DNA of 64,000 bases from Bacillus tuaregi (GCF_900104575.1 NZ_LT629731.1:384189-448188); one strand, 5' to 3'; shown: positions 1-7,936, counted from the first letter of the stretch. Notes: generated from the letters alone by a model not told the origin. Numbers and translations are program-made.

Positions 1-1429
1 TAATCGTAAGGTGGAAATTATTTTTCCAAAAGAAACCACTTATGCCTTAGACGGTCAAAGTAAAATATGTAATTGGCTGTATAATCAATTAATTCAAGCT
101 GCCCAAAATGATTATGAGAATGGTTCCCCTTTAAAGTTGTTAGAAGGACGAAATTTAAGAAATTACGCTACAACATTGAAAAAAATCCATCCATTCCTTC
201 GGACCGTTCATTCTTCCCCGTTAAAAAACACGGCCTTGCGCTTAAAAGATGCCTATGACCGTTTTTTTAAAAAGCAAAATGGATATCCAAAGTTCCGTAG
301 TTGGAAGGAGAAGTGGTTTTCTTTATACTTTGATGAGCCAAACAAAGGGTTTAAATTACTCGATTCTAAAACGATTAGGATTTCATTTGGGAAAGATATA
401 TCAGGCAAACAACTCACAGTAAACGGAACGTTACGTGAACCTTTTTTTATTAAAGAAAAAGAAGAAATCAAAACCTTTCGGTTATGCAAACAACAAGGAA
501 ATCGTTTTTATGGGATATTTACCATTGAAAGATATAAAACAATGGAAAAAGAACAAAAACAAATAGAAAAAACATTTAAAGAACTAAAGAAAAAGTTATT
601 ACATACACATTCGATTTATCACTCGAAGAAAAAGAAAAAACAATCAAAAACAAAAGAAAGGTTCCCGAAGGGAACCAAATGGGTTAGTTTAGATCCGAAT
701 CATAAAAATTTCTTTGTAGCAGTAGATTACAAAGGAGTTTCCTATGAAATGAGTAAAATTTATCAAACAGAATTCTGGGATCAAAAGATTGATGAAATCA
801 AAAGTAAAAGAGATTTTTGCGAGAGAAAATCAATCAAAATAGAAACAGAACACGGCAACGCTTACTGGCAGCCAAGCAAAAGATGGGCTCGATACAATAA
901 TACTTTGAATAAAGCGTACCATACACGACGAGAACAAATTAAAGTCGCGTTATATAGTATCGCACATTGGTTATATAATCACTACGATTTAGTGATTATT
1001 GGTGATTATACGCCTACGAATGGCACAGCTCGTTCTAAAAATATGAAAAGAAGTATGTTGAATCAAACACATATTGGTGAATTCCGTAAAATATTACAGT
1101 GGGTTGCTTCTAAACGTGGGAAACAATATAAAATGGTAAACGAAAGAAATACAACCAAAGAATGTTGTGTTTGTGGTCATAAAGAAAAGAAAGAACCGGA
1201 GGTTCGTTTGTTTATTTGTCTTTCTTGTGGACATACCATTGTTCGTGACTTAAATAGTGCCATTAATATGGCTAAAAAGATACAAATATTGTCTGGCTCG
1301 GACTGGGTGAAAAAGTGGAAGCTCGCTTGTATCACCTATGCGGTAAGGTATGATTTGTTCGCAAATCATGAGAAACCGATTGCATCCGTTAGAAATAGCG
1401 GTGCAAATAAATTGAATCCTATGGCTTGA
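1..1429 (+). CDS. tnpB: TnpB-family RNA-guided nuclease (IS605 OrfB/IS1341-like), 5' end may lie outside the window
   Basis: Transposon-encoded RuvC-like nuclease of the TnpB family, which acts with an omega-RNA made from the element's right end. The first in-window start is GTG at 11, but the frame is open to base 1, so the true start may be further left. Numbering from that GTG: RuvC-I Asp228 (motif SLDPN), a zinc ribbon with two CxxC pairs (CCVC and CLSC, about residues 383-407), and RuvC-III Asp413 (VRDLNSAIN). The canonical RuvC-II Glu is missing: the motif reads VIIGDYTP, with Gly331 where Glu is expected. A Glu378 in VNERNTTKECC just before the zinc ribbon sits where rearranged-glutamate TnpB/Fanzor relatives carry theirs, so the protein may still be active. 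No tnpA is visible next to it. Family call sure; activity uncertain. Confidence 0.88.
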   Translation, partial: NRKVEIIFPKETTYALDGQSKICNWLYNQLIQAAQNDYENGSPLKLLEGRNLRNYATTLKKIHPFLRTVHSSPLKNTALRLKDAYDRFFKKQNGYPKFRSWKEKWFSLYFDEPNKGFKLLDSKTIRISFGKDISGKQLTVNGTLREPFFIKEKEEIKTFRLCKQQGNRFYGIFTIERYKTMEKEQKQIEKTFKELKKKLLHTHSIYHSKKKKKQSKTKERFPKGTKWVSLDPNHKNFFVAVDYKGVSYEMSKIYQTEFWDQKIDEIKSKRDFCERKSIKIETEHGNAYWQPSKRWARYNNTLNKAYHTRREQIKVALYSIAHWLYNHYDLVIIGDYTPTNGTARSKNMKRSMLNQTHIGEFRKILQWVASKRGKQYKMVNERNTTKECCVCGHKEKKEPEVRLFICLSCGHTIVRDLNSAINMAKKIQILSGSDWVKKWKLACITYAVRYDLFANHEKPIASVRNSGANKLNPMA

Positions 1430-1527
1430 CCAAGGGAGCAAGGTTTACTGGAAAACTTGCATCTAAGTAGTATTTAAGTAAGTTTAGGTAAATTTTGTAG
1501 AGCGGAAAATCCTACTGTGCTCTTTTG
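1430..1527 (+). ncRNA. candidate omega-RNA / right-end region of the TnpB element
   Basis: The 98 bp after the tnpB stop hold no gene and contain short complementary segments (GCAAGGTTTACTGG with AAACTTGC nearby). In the TnpB family the omega-RNA scaffold overlaps the 3' end of tnpB and runs to the element end, so this is where it would lie. I could not define the right-end boundary or the guide. Inference by position only. Confidence 0.3.
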
Positions 1528-1752
1528 TTAATAAAACCAAAATGGATTTCTTCTGTTTTCGCGGCGTCCATCGTCATGGTCATCATGATGTTTACGATCA
1601 TGATTGTCATCATCTTCATTTTTTACGATTACTACATCATCTGCGCGGATAATCACTTTATCTACATCTAAAATTAAATTACCATCATCGTCAAACACTC
1701 CAGCAACCCGGCCTTTGTCAAAGTGAATATAATGGTGTCTTCTTTCTTCCAA
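1528..1752 (-). CDS. small His/Asp-rich hypothetical protein
   Basis: A 74-residue protein of unknown function. The start is TTG at 1752, chosen because a strong ribosome binding site (AAAGGAGGGGACTGA) lies directly upstream. The N-terminal half looks folded (RVAGVFDDDGNLILDVDKV, then a run ending in VVIVKNE). The C-terminal half is a low-complexity tail of Asp, His, Asn and Arg that ends in an aromatic cluster (FWFY). The His/Asp tail could bind metal or be a surface tail, but nothing shows this directly. No signal peptide or membrane segment is visible. It stands alone between the TnpB gene and the kinase gene. The ribosome binding site and clean frame make it likely to be a real gene. Confidence 0.65.
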   Translation of the reverse strand: MEERRHHYIHFDKGRVAGVFDDDGNLILDVDKVIIRADDVVIVKNEDDDNHDRKHHDDHDDGRRENRRNPFWFY

Positions 1753-1911
1753 TCAGTCCCCTCCTTTCATCCTTCTTAAAATTAAAATATGCTTCTGTCA
1801 AAAAATGGTATGGATAAGTGTAAAAAAAGGCGAAAATAAGAATGTTATAATTTCTAATTGTAGAATGCAATTGAAGCATATAGGAAGATACCAAGCATTA
1901 TGGCGGACATA

Positions 1912-1952
1912 AAAAAAGCTCCTTTCGCAGTCAACGCTGCGAGGAGCTTTTT
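1912..1952 (-). terminator. intrinsic terminator of the sensor kinase gene
   Basis: Inverted repeat AAAAAGCTCC...GGAGCTTTTT with an inner GCAG/CTGC pairing and a T run on the minus strand; it overlaps the kinase stop codon. Confidence 0.85.
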
Positions 1953-3192
1953 ATACGGGAATAATAAGTGTAAAGGTGGTGCCTTTTCCTTTTTCACTAT
2001 CTACTTTTATCGTCCCCTTCATTTTATGGATAGTACTGTAAACCATCAGCATGCCAAGGCCTGTTCCATGTTTTTTCGTAGAATAATATGGCTTGCCGAG
2101 CCAGGAAATCTCATCTTCTGTCATTCCGATACCGTTGTCTTTAATTGCGATGATAATTTGATTCTTTCGCCCTGATACAGCAATCATGAGTGTCCCGCCA
2201 ATTTCTTTCATTGCTTCAATGCCGTTTTTACAGAGGTTAATCAAGCATTGCTGGATTTGATTTTTATCATATTTTTTAAGAAGAGAATTTTTAAAAGAGA
2301 GTTGAATTTCTACATGATGCATATGAGCGTAAGGCAGTAGAATATTTTTGGTATACTCGACTTCTTCTTTAAAATTCGATAAAACCATGTTTTCACTTTG
2401 TGGCTTTGAAAAAGCAAGAAAGTCACTGACTATTTGCTCGGCTCGATTTAATTCCTGCAAGGAAAAGTGAATATATTCTTTCTCCTTTTGGGGAATCTCA
2501 TTTGACTCCCTTAGTAGCTGTAGAAACCCGTTGGTTACCGTTAATGGATTGCGAATTTCATGGGCAACACTGGCGGATAATTCACTAATGATGTGAAAAC
2601 GCTCTGTGTGTAAAAAGGCTTCTCGAGCTTTTACATTGGCAATTATTTTTTCAATTAAAAACATAAGAATAATTGTCATGAAAAAATAGGTTGTCAAAGA
2701 ATGAATAACAAGGAGCCAGAATTCTTGGTTTAATGGTATTTGCGGTGCAAGCGTAATGAGATAAAAGAGAATCGAGAAAAACGCGATGACACCAGCCAAA
2801 CAAATTCTGGACCGTGGTTCCAATTGCCGAAACTTGTTGCTCCATAACGTAATGAACGGAAACAACGCTGTATTATATAAAAAGGCCTGTATCGAGCCGT
2901 CACCACCAATGATTAAACAACGGTAGCTAATGAGAACAAGATAGAGGATAAAGGCGTATTTATATCCTCCGTAAAGGGCTACCATGATTAACGGAATTAG
3001 CCTTAAATCAAAAATAAATCCACTTTCCAAATGAATCGGAAATGACATACTTAGGACCATAGATATTGCGGCAAGAAGGACAACAACCGGCATTCTCAAA
3101 ACATATTGATAAAATCGGTCCTCGAAGAAGATCAAATAAGCTAAAACAGGCAAAAGCAAAATTAAAAAATTTAACAATAAGGATTCTAGCAC
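1951..3192 (-). CDS. membrane sensor histidine kinase with 5TM-type sensor (sporulation-kinase-like)
   Basis: Sensor kinase that autophosphorylates on His and passes phosphate to a response regulator. The N-terminal ~190 residues hold several hydrophobic segments in the pattern of the 5TM-5TMR_LYT sensor. Next come a HisKA motif HEIRNPLTV (His at about residue 211) and a HATPase domain with NLCKNGIEAM, DNGIGM and GTGLGM boxes near the C-terminus. The start is set at GTG 3192: GGAGG lies 10 nt upstream, whereas the longer TTG frame overlaps that site. No response regulator gene is adjacent, so it is an orphan. The HEIRNPL box plus 5TM sensor resembles Bacillus phosphorelay kinases such as KinB, but other roles are possible. 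Confidence 0.88.
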   Translation of the reverse strand: MLESLLLNFLILLLPVLAYLIFFEDRFYQYVLRMPVVVLLAAISMVLSMSFPIHLESGFIFDLRLIPLIMVALYGGYKYAFILYLVLISYRCLIIGGDGSIQAFLYNTALFPFITLWSNKFRQLEPRSRICLAGVIAFFSILFYLITLAPQIPLNQEFWLLVIHSLTTYFFMTIILMFLIEKIIANVKAREAFLHTERFHIISELSASVAHEIRNPLTVTNGFLQLLRESNEIPQKEKEYIHFSLQELNRAEQIVSDFLAFSKPQSENMVLSNFKEEVEYTKNILLPYAHMHHVEIQLSFKNSLLKKYDKNQIQQCLINLCKNGIEAMKEIGGTLMIAVSGRKNQIIIAIKDNGIGMTEDEISWLGKPYYSTKKHGTGLGMLMVYSTIHKMKGTIKVDSEKGKGTTFTLIIPV

Positions 3193-3340
3193 AGCCGAAC
3201 ATCCTCCCAATAAAATATGCTATTCTTGCTATTCTACCATAATATTGAAAAGGTGGGGATGATTCTTTTTCTTCCCTTTTTTTGTTGTAGAAGGAAAAAT
3301 GGCTTCTTGGTTTTCAGGAGCTATATGTATAAGGATTGAA

Positions 3341-3372
3341 AGACACAAGGCTTTGTCCGAGCCCTTGTGTCT
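3341..3372 (-). terminator. stem-loop after the Gly/Tyr-rich gene
   Basis: Perfect inverted repeat AGACACAAGG...CCTTGTGTCT between two genes; the T run on the minus strand is weak, so it is a probable rather than certain terminator. Confidence 0.55.
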
Positions 3373-3427
3373 ATAGGTTGTTGAATATTGATAAGGTATT
3401 CTGAAAATTTGTTAGACGAAGCGTTGG

Positions 3428-3844
3428 TTATTCCCAATCTACTTCAGTTGCTAATTCATCAAATACTTCCTCTGGTTCGCGCCCATATCCTGATCCGTAG
3501 CCCATTCCATAGCCTTGGCCATTCCAAGGATTCCCATATCCTCCATAGCTTTGCCCGTAGCCTGAGTGAGGATAACCATTATAACCCTGCCCATACCCTG
3601 GGTTTCCATAGCCACCATATCCCTGCCCATACCCTGGGTTATATCCACCATAGCCCATTCCGTATCCTGGACCACCATATCCACCGTAGCCAGAACCATA
3701 ATAACCTGCTGGACTACCGTAATAATTGGGTCCACCTAGTACCTGACCACCTAAATAATTTAATCCGGCTCCAATTAAGGCTGCTCCCGCTGGCCCTACA
3801 CCAGATGTCCTATCTTCAAAAGGAAATGGATGTAATCTAAACAT
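3428..3844 (-). CDS. Gly/Tyr-rich low-complexity protein
   Basis: A 138-residue protein of unknown function. After a short N-terminus (MFRLHPFPFEDRTSG) and an Ala/Gly hydrophobic stretch, residues ~45-122 are imperfect repeats of GYGGYGNPGYGQGY type, about half Gly and a third Tyr. The C-terminus is acidic (EEVFDELATEVDWE). The ATG start has a good ribosome binding site (GGAGGAGAGG). Tyr/Gly repeats of this kind occur in Bacillus spore-coat and surface proteins that can be cross-linked through tyrosine, so a coat or envelope role is possible, but no targeting signal shows it. The opposite strand of the repeat is also open, which is a composition effect. Confidence 0.7.
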   Translation of the reverse strand: MFRLHPFPFEDRTSGVGPAGAALIGAGLNYLGGQVLGGPNYYGSPAGYYGSGYGGYGGPGYGMGYGGYNPGYGQGYGGYGNPGYGQGYNGYPHSGYGQSYGGYGNPWNGQGYGMGYGSGYGREPEEVFDELATEVDWE

Positions 3845-3970
3845 GATGAGCCTCTCCTCCAGTCATTCATTATCTCTAACATTACGGTTACATCCTATTC
3901 CTCACCATCAATGATGTATAGGCGTAAGGCTAGATATCATTTCCTTTTTTTGCTTTAATGCAGTAACAAG

Positions 3971-4029
3971 GTGGGGGACAGTCCCCCAGCGCTTTAAAGC
4001 ACTGGGGGACTGTCCCCCGCTCCTTTAAT
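3971..4029. repeat. REP-like palindrome pair
   Basis: Two inverted units with cores GGGGGACAGTCCCCC and GGGGGACTGTCCCCC, joined by an AGCGCTTTAAAGCACT linker. They lie just downstream of codA and could fold into one long hairpin. Same family as 7318, 50859, 52996 and 55405. Confidence 0.85.
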
Positions 4030-4057
4030 GTACGAAAGTCTTTTCCCTAATTGTTTT

Positions 4058-5329
4058 TTATTTGGTGAAGTTTACTTTTTCTTCTTTTTGTCCGAGTTTG
4101 ATGGTTGTTTGTGCTGGTTCGGTTTTGGCGATTACTTGGCCGTTTCGAATTGAGCACGTGACGGTTGCTTGCTTGCGGATGGCTTCGTATTCGTTTTCGG
4201 CCGAAAGCACAATCAGGTTGGCTGGTTTGCCTTCTTCGATTCCGTAGCGCTCCTCGATATGCATTGTTCTGGCGCTGTTCGCTGTGATGAGGTCAATTGA
4301 GTTCACAATCTGCTCATAGCCCATCAATTGTGAGGCGTGAATACCCATATGCAAGACCTGCAGCATGTTGCCGGTTCCTAGTGGATACCATGGGTCAAAG
4401 ATATCATCATGACCAAAGCTGACATTCATTCCAGCCTCAAGCAATTCTTTTACTCGCGTTAAACCTCTGCGTTTTGGGTACGTATCAAAGCGACCGCCTA
4501 AATGCATATTGACAAGCGGGTTGGAAACAAAGTTAATCTCCGACAGCTTCAACAGACGGAATAGCTTATACGTGTAGGCATCATTATAGGAGCCCATTGC
4601 CGTTGTATGACTGGCCGTCGTGCGGGCACCATATCCACGTTCGAAGGCTTCCTTTGCAACCACCTCAACAAAGCGTGACTGTTCATCATCAATTTCATCA
4701 CAGTGAATATCGACTAAACGATCATATTTTTCCGCCAAATCAAACGCGATTTTCATAGAATCGACACCGTATTCGCGCGTAAATTCAAAGTGGGGGATGC
4801 CGCCGACTGCATCTGCACCCATTTTTAACGACTCCTCTAAAAGCTCTGTACCATTCGGGTAGGAGAGAATTCCTTCCTGCGGGAAAGCGACAAGCTGAAG
4901 GTCGACATATGGTGACATTTCTTCTTTTACCTCAAGCATCGCTTTTAACGCCGTTAAGGTTGGGTCCGTTACATCGACATGTGTCCGAACATGCTGAATT
5001 CCTTGGGCTAGCTGCCATTTCAAGGCCGTTTTCGCTCTCGTTTTTACATCCTCAAACGTTAGTGATTCTTTTCGCTCGGACCATCTTTGAATACCTTCAA
5101 AAAGCGTACCGCTCTGATTCCATTTCGGTTCACCTGCTGTTAGCGTTGTATCAAGGTGAATATGCGGATCAATAAAAGGGGGAAGGACGAGAGAACCCGC
5201 CGCATCGATGATTTCGTGATTTCCAGTCTCTAAATCCGTATCCTGCGTTATTTTCGCAATGATACTGTCCGTCATCACGATATTCCATAGTCCAGTTGTT
5301 CCTCGAAGCGTTGCATTTTTAATAATCAT
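4058..5329 (-). CDS. codA: cytosine deaminase
   Basis: Hydrolyses cytosine to uracil and ammonia in the cytoplasm, feeding pyrimidine salvage. The protein is 423 residues, close to E. coli CodA (427), and collinear with it. Metal-site residues of the amidohydrolase superfamily are present: HIH at 56-58 (DPHIHLD), His209 in [14 protein letters not shown] with the catalytic Glu, and the Asp pair near 308-309 in [10 protein letters not shown]. It lies 3 nt after the codB stop, and its ribosome binding site (AAGGTGAG) is inside the codB end, suggesting translational coupling. It shares the PyrR attenuator upstream of codB. The motif match to CodA is strong. Confidence 0.95.
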   Translation of the reverse strand: MIIKNATLRGTTGLWNIVMTDSIIAKITQDTDLETGNHEIIDAAGSLVLPPFIDPHIHLDTTLTAGEPKWNQSGTLFEGIQRWSERKESLTFEDVKTRAKTALKWQLAQGIQHVRTHVDVTDPTLTALKAMLEVKEEMSPYVDLQLVAFPQEGILSYPNGTELLEESLKMGADAVGGIPHFEFTREYGVDSMKIAFDLAEKYDRLVDIHCDEIDDEQSRFVEVVAKEAFERGYGARTTASHTTAMGSYNDAYTYKLFRLLKLSEINFVSNPLVNMHLGGRFDTYPKRRGLTRVKELLEAGMNVSFGHDDIFDPWYPLGTGNMLQVLHMGIHASQLMGYEQIVNSIDLITANSARTMHIEERYGIEEGKPANLIVLSAENEYEAIRKQATVTCSIRNGQVIAKTEPAQTTIKLGQKEEKVNFTK

Positions 5330-5332
5330 CTC

Positions 5333-6595
5333 TTAACTCACCTTTTCATTTAATTTACGTACAGACTTTGGTGCGAATAACGGTGCACTTTTCATAAGCG
5401 CTACATAAAGGATGATTGACCCAATAAGCCCATTCACCGGCGCAATGCCTGGTACTAATTCTGCAGCGGCAACACCGCCAACCCAGGCGGCAATCGCCAT
5501 CCAATTGACTGATTTAAATTCCATTTTTTCAAAGCTAGTATATTTCCCGCGATTTAAGAAAAAGTAATCTGCAATAATAATCGCCCCGATGGATGGAAGA
5601 GCGGAACCCAGCACCGTTAAGAAGCCAGTAAAGTTGTTGTAGAGCCACATCGCTGCTACCGTTCCAAGAACACCGTTGAAGACAACGATTTTATTTTTAT
5701 TCCACTTTGTAATCGTTGTGTAGCCTAAGCTTGAAGCATATAAGGCATTTTCGTTTGTTGTCCAAATATTCAGTCCAAGGACGATAATCGCTGGTAAAAT
5801 TAGCCCTTGTAAAAACATCACATCGGAGATATCGGCTTTGCCGTAAGTCATCGCGCCGACAGCACCGAACAAGAACATCAACGAATTTCCTAAGAAAAAG
5901 GCAATCACGGTTGCCGTTACGGCAGACTTCGATGTTTTGGCAAAGCGGGTAAAGTCTGGTGTTAAAGTACCGGCGCTGACGAAAGAGCCGATACAAATCG
6001 TTAAGGCAGCGGCAATTCCTAAGCCTTGGATCGGCTGATAGGCCATTAAGCCTTCCATCCCGCCGATTTTTTCCGTTGCTTCAAAAACAGAGTAGCTTCC
6101 AAGAACGGTAATGGCAGGTACGGCTACCATTCCAAGTATGGCTAGAGCTTTCATTCCGTAAATCGCTGTTAAGGTCATCAGCATTCCTGCGAGTACAATA
6201 AGCAGATATAAATTAATGCCGGTTGCTTTATGCACAGGGACGGCAAACATCGCGACACCAACACCGAACCAGCCGACCTGTGTAGATGCCAGCAGGAAAG
6301 AAGATAGATAGGATCCTTTTACGCCAAAAGCATATTTGGTTAAAAGATGTGTCGATAAGCCTGTTTTTGCTGAGATATGGGCAAGGGCTCCGGTATAAAT
6401 ACCAAGTAATAGATTTCCTGCCAGTACGACGAGGATAAAGGTTGTGAAGCTGAGTCCATTTCCAAGCGTTCCCCCAGCCCACATGCTTGCTGAGAAGAAG
6501 GTCAATCCAAGCATGACCGCGAGTATTTTCCAAAATCCATTCCGGTGTGATGCTGGTACAGGCGATAATGAGAATTCTAAATCCTTGTTTTCCAT
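5333..6595 (-). CDS. codB: cytosine permease
   Basis: NCS1-family transporter of 420 residues bringing cytosine into the cell for CodA. About twelve hydrophobic segments are visible. Family features include the early LGLTFFSASMWAGGTLGNGL segment and conserved helices such as GWFGVGVAMFAVP. The ATG start has a clean ribosome binding site (TTGGAGGAATTGG). It is the first gene of the codBA operon, preceded by a ~200-nt leader that holds a PyrR-binding motif and a terminator. The two genes together form a complete cytosine-to-uracil salvage unit. Confidence 0.93.
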   Translation of the reverse strand: MENKDLEFSLSPVPASHRNGFWKILAVMLGLTFFSASMWAGGTLGNGLSFTTFILVVLAGNLLLGIYTGALAHISAKTGLSTHLLTKYAFGVKGSYLSSFLLASTQVGWFGVGVAMFAVPVHKATGINLYLLIVLAGMLMTLTAIYGMKALAILGMVAVPAITVLGSYSVFEATEKIGGMEGLMAYQPIQGLGIAAALTICIGSFVSAGTLTPDFTRFAKTSKSAVTATVIAFFLGNSLMFLFGAVGAMTYGKADISDVMFLQGLILPAIIVLGLNIWTTNENALYASSLGYTTITKWNKNKIVVFNGVLGTVAAMWLYNNFTGFLTVLGSALPSIGAIIIADYFFLNRGKYTSFEKMEFKSVNWMAIAAWVGGVAAAELVPGIAPVNGLIGSIILYVALMKSAPLFAPKSVRKLNEKVS

Positions 6596-6648
6596 TCCAA
6601 TTCCTCCAATATACTATTTTTGGAACTGGTACCGAAGTACTGGAGCAT

Positions 6649-6685
6649 AAAAAAAGGTTTACTGCCATTACCTGACAATAAACCT
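6649..6685 (-). terminator. attenuator terminator of codBA
   Basis: On the minus strand AGGTTTATTGTC and GGCAGTAAACCT form a 12-bp stem (with wobbles) around loop AGGTAAT, followed by seven T. It lies 54 nt before the codB start, inside the leader, so it can stop transcription before the genes. Its 5' side contains TTGTCAG, complementary to CTGACAA next to the PyrR site. Confidence 0.85.
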
Positions 6686-6756
6686 CTTCGAAGTATCATA
6701 GTCTAAAAGGTATGGAAATAGAGCATACCCCGTCTATTGATACATGTCCGTTGTCC

Positions 6757-6775
6757 TTGTCAGCCTCTCTGGACT
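6757..6775 (-). promoter_or_regulatory. PyrR-binding loop (anti-antiterminator) of codBA
   Basis: Minus strand reads AGTCCAGAGAGGCTGACAA. The first 14 bases match the PyrR RNA-binding consensus ARUCCNGNGAGGYU at every position. The adjoining CTGACAA is the exact complement of TTGTCAG in the downstream terminator (6672-6678), giving mutually exclusive folds. Established for the B. subtilis pyr operon: PyrR plus UMP/UTP stabilises the binding loop and favours termination. By inference cytosine salvage is shut off when pyrimidine nucleotides are plentiful. Confidence 0.85.
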
Positions 6776-6806
6776 GAATTAAAGGTACCAGTATTTAATT
6801 GTGTTT

Positions 6807-6835
6807 ATTATTGCAGGAAAAAGATAGAGTGTCAA
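6807..6835 (-). promoter_or_regulatory. sigma-A type promoter of codBA
   Basis: TTGACA (6830-6835) and AATAAT (6807-6812), 17 bp apart on the minus strand, placing the transcript start near 6799, just before the PyrR site. Confidence 0.7.
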
Positions 6836-6900
6836 TAGAAAAAATCTATTAAATTGAATTTTCTATAGAAATAGTAAATAAATCAAATGATACGAAACTA

Positions 6901-6928
6901 AAAACAGGCAGCCGTGATGGCTGCCTGT
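6901..6928 (-). terminator. terminator of the HesB-like gene
   Basis: ACAGGCAGCC/GGCTGCCTGT hairpin followed by TTTTTAG on the minus strand, about ten bases after the stop codon. Confidence 0.85.
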
Positions 6929-6936
6929 CCTGCTAT

Positions 6937-7206
6937 CTAACAGCCTTGCATTCCTAATAATGCAAAGCCCCGGTACTCGTCATAATCTAATGTAAGGTGT
7001 GTCGCATATTCATGAATTCCTTGTTCAAAAGCGATTTGAATTCCATTGATCATTTCTACCTGATCATTCTCTTGTGCCTCATCCAGAGACACTCCAACCT
7101 CTGGGCCTCCTCAGCCAAAGCCTGCAAAATACAGGCGAACTCCCGCTTTATTCTGTGACTCTAGTAAAGAAGTAAGTTCATCACGTGCAGTATCCGTAAC
7201 CTTCAA
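6937..7206 (-). CDS. HesB/IscA-like protein with in-frame TGA (putative selenoprotein)
   Basis: An 89-residue protein if TGA at 7111-7113 (codon 32) is read through. It aligns by eye with the small HesB-like family (often misnamed adhesin) that carries a GFGCGGP motif; here the motif reads GFG-TGA-GGPEVGVSLDE, so the TGA replaces the conserved Cys. The frame after it is intact to the natural end (LLGMQGC), with no other lesion. A hairpin CCAGAG/CTCTGG (7083-7104) begins 6 nt after the TGA, where a bacterial SECIS would lie. The start is TTG 7206, with AGGAGAGGG ten bases upstream. The gene has its own promoter and terminator. HesB-like selenoproteins are a known family; the alternative is a nonsense mutation. 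Confidence 0.75.
7083..7104 (-). promoter_or_regulatory. candidate bacterial SECIS hairpin
   Basis: CCAGAG, a ten-base loop GTTGGAGTGT, then CTCTGG on the coding strand, 6 nt downstream of the in-frame TGA. The loop starts with G, as bacterial SECIS elements usually require. The TGA-to-loop distance (12 nt) is slightly shorter than typical, which lowers confidence. Confidence 0.5.
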
Positions 7207-7254
7207 CCTTCTCCATCCCTCTCCTAAAAAAGTAAAAATTATTTTATGAACCTA

Positions 7255-7283
7255 ATAATATACCACACAGGGTATTTTGTAAA
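7255..7283 (-). promoter_or_regulatory. sigma-A type promoter of the HesB-like gene
   Basis: TTTACA (7278-7283), 17-bp spacer, TATTAT (7255-7260) on the minus strand, about 50 bp before the TTG start. A good promoter argues that the gene is expressed rather than dead. Confidence 0.65.
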
Positions 7284-7317
7284 GCCATTTACCTAAATCA
7301 AGGCCTACACTTTGGCA

Positions 7318-7366
7318 CATTAAAGCGCTGGGGGACTGTCCCCCGCTGCTTTATAGTGCTAAAGCA
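7318..7366. repeat. REP-like palindrome, single unit
   Basis: TTAAAGCGCTGGGGGACTGT followed by CCCCCGCTGCTTTA; one copy of the family at 3971. Confidence 0.8.
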
Positions 7367-7439
7367 GTGTTTTATTCACATTTTTGCTGTGCCGGCATAG
7401 GATATAGTGGAAAAATTCTTGGCTGGGAGGGAAGAGTAT

Positions 7440-7898
7440 ATGGTGGAGCGTAAGAAGAATGAGGAAAATGATCACTTTGGAGAGTTAATGAGACCTTTTA
7501 ATCAGTTTTTCAATGAGAAACCGGTAAAGGGATTTCTACAGCAGATAGATGAGCTGTTTCATAAGCCGTTCTTTTTAGCTTCTTCATTCAATGTGGATGT
7601 TACCGAAACGGAAAAGGAATACCTGATAAAGGCTGAGCTTCCGGGAATCAAGCGTGAACAAATTGATATTGATATTTTGAATCATTACGTAACCATCTCC
7701 GTACAATCATCTGAGTCTTTAACAGAGGAGGATGAGAATCACGATGTGGTAAGAAAACAGCATTCGATGCAGCGGTCGAGCAGAACCATTCCACTGCCAC
7801 AGCCAATCAATGAAAAAACAGTCAAAGCTAGCTACGATGACGGTCTGCTCCAAATTATCGTACCGAAGCAAAAAGGAAAGAAAATTTACTTAGAATAG
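7440..7898 (+). CDS. Hsp20 / alpha-crystallin small heat-shock protein
   Basis: ATP-independent holdase chaperone of about 152 residues. The alpha-crystallin domain spans roughly residues 50-140 (FNVDVTETEKEYLIKAELPG, then the strand-loop motif DDGLLQIIVPK near the C-terminus). The start is ATG 7440, preceded by GGGAGGG with 8-nt spacing; the upstream in-frame GTG at 7407 runs through that site. The N-terminal arm contains MRPFNQFFNE and QQIDELFHKPFF, amphipathic segments as in CotP/Hsp18-type Bacillus proteins, some of which are coat-associated. It is a single-gene unit with its own terminator. No CIRCE-like repeat is evident upstream. Confidence 0.88.
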   Translation: MVERKKNEENDHFGELMRPFNQFFNEKPVKGFLQQIDELFHKPFFLASSFNVDVTETEKEYLIKAELPGIKREQIDIDILNHYVTISVQSSESLTEEDENHDVVRKQHSMQRSSRTIPLPQPINEKTVKASYDDGLLQIIVPKQKGKKIYLE

Positions 7899-7906
7899 GA
7901 ACAAAA

Positions 7907-7936
7907 AACAAGCAGGAATCCATCCTGCTTGTTTTA
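7907..7936 (+). terminator. terminator after the Hsp20 gene
   Basis: AACAAGCAGGA/TCCTGCTTGTT stem followed by TTTATTTATT. Confidence 0.85.

Noticed and set aside
3388-3840. Plus-strand 150-residue ORF, His/Leu-rich
   Set aside because: It is the antisense of the Gly/Tyr repeat gene; its His/Leu composition is simply the complement of TAT/GGN codons, and it lacks a ribosome binding site.
7111-7113. Reading the HesB-like TGA as an ordinary inactivating mutation
   Set aside because: Possible, but less likely: the rest of the frame, the promoter, the terminator and a hairpin at the SECIS position are all intact, and the TGA falls exactly on the Cys/Sec position of the family. Kept as the stated alternative.
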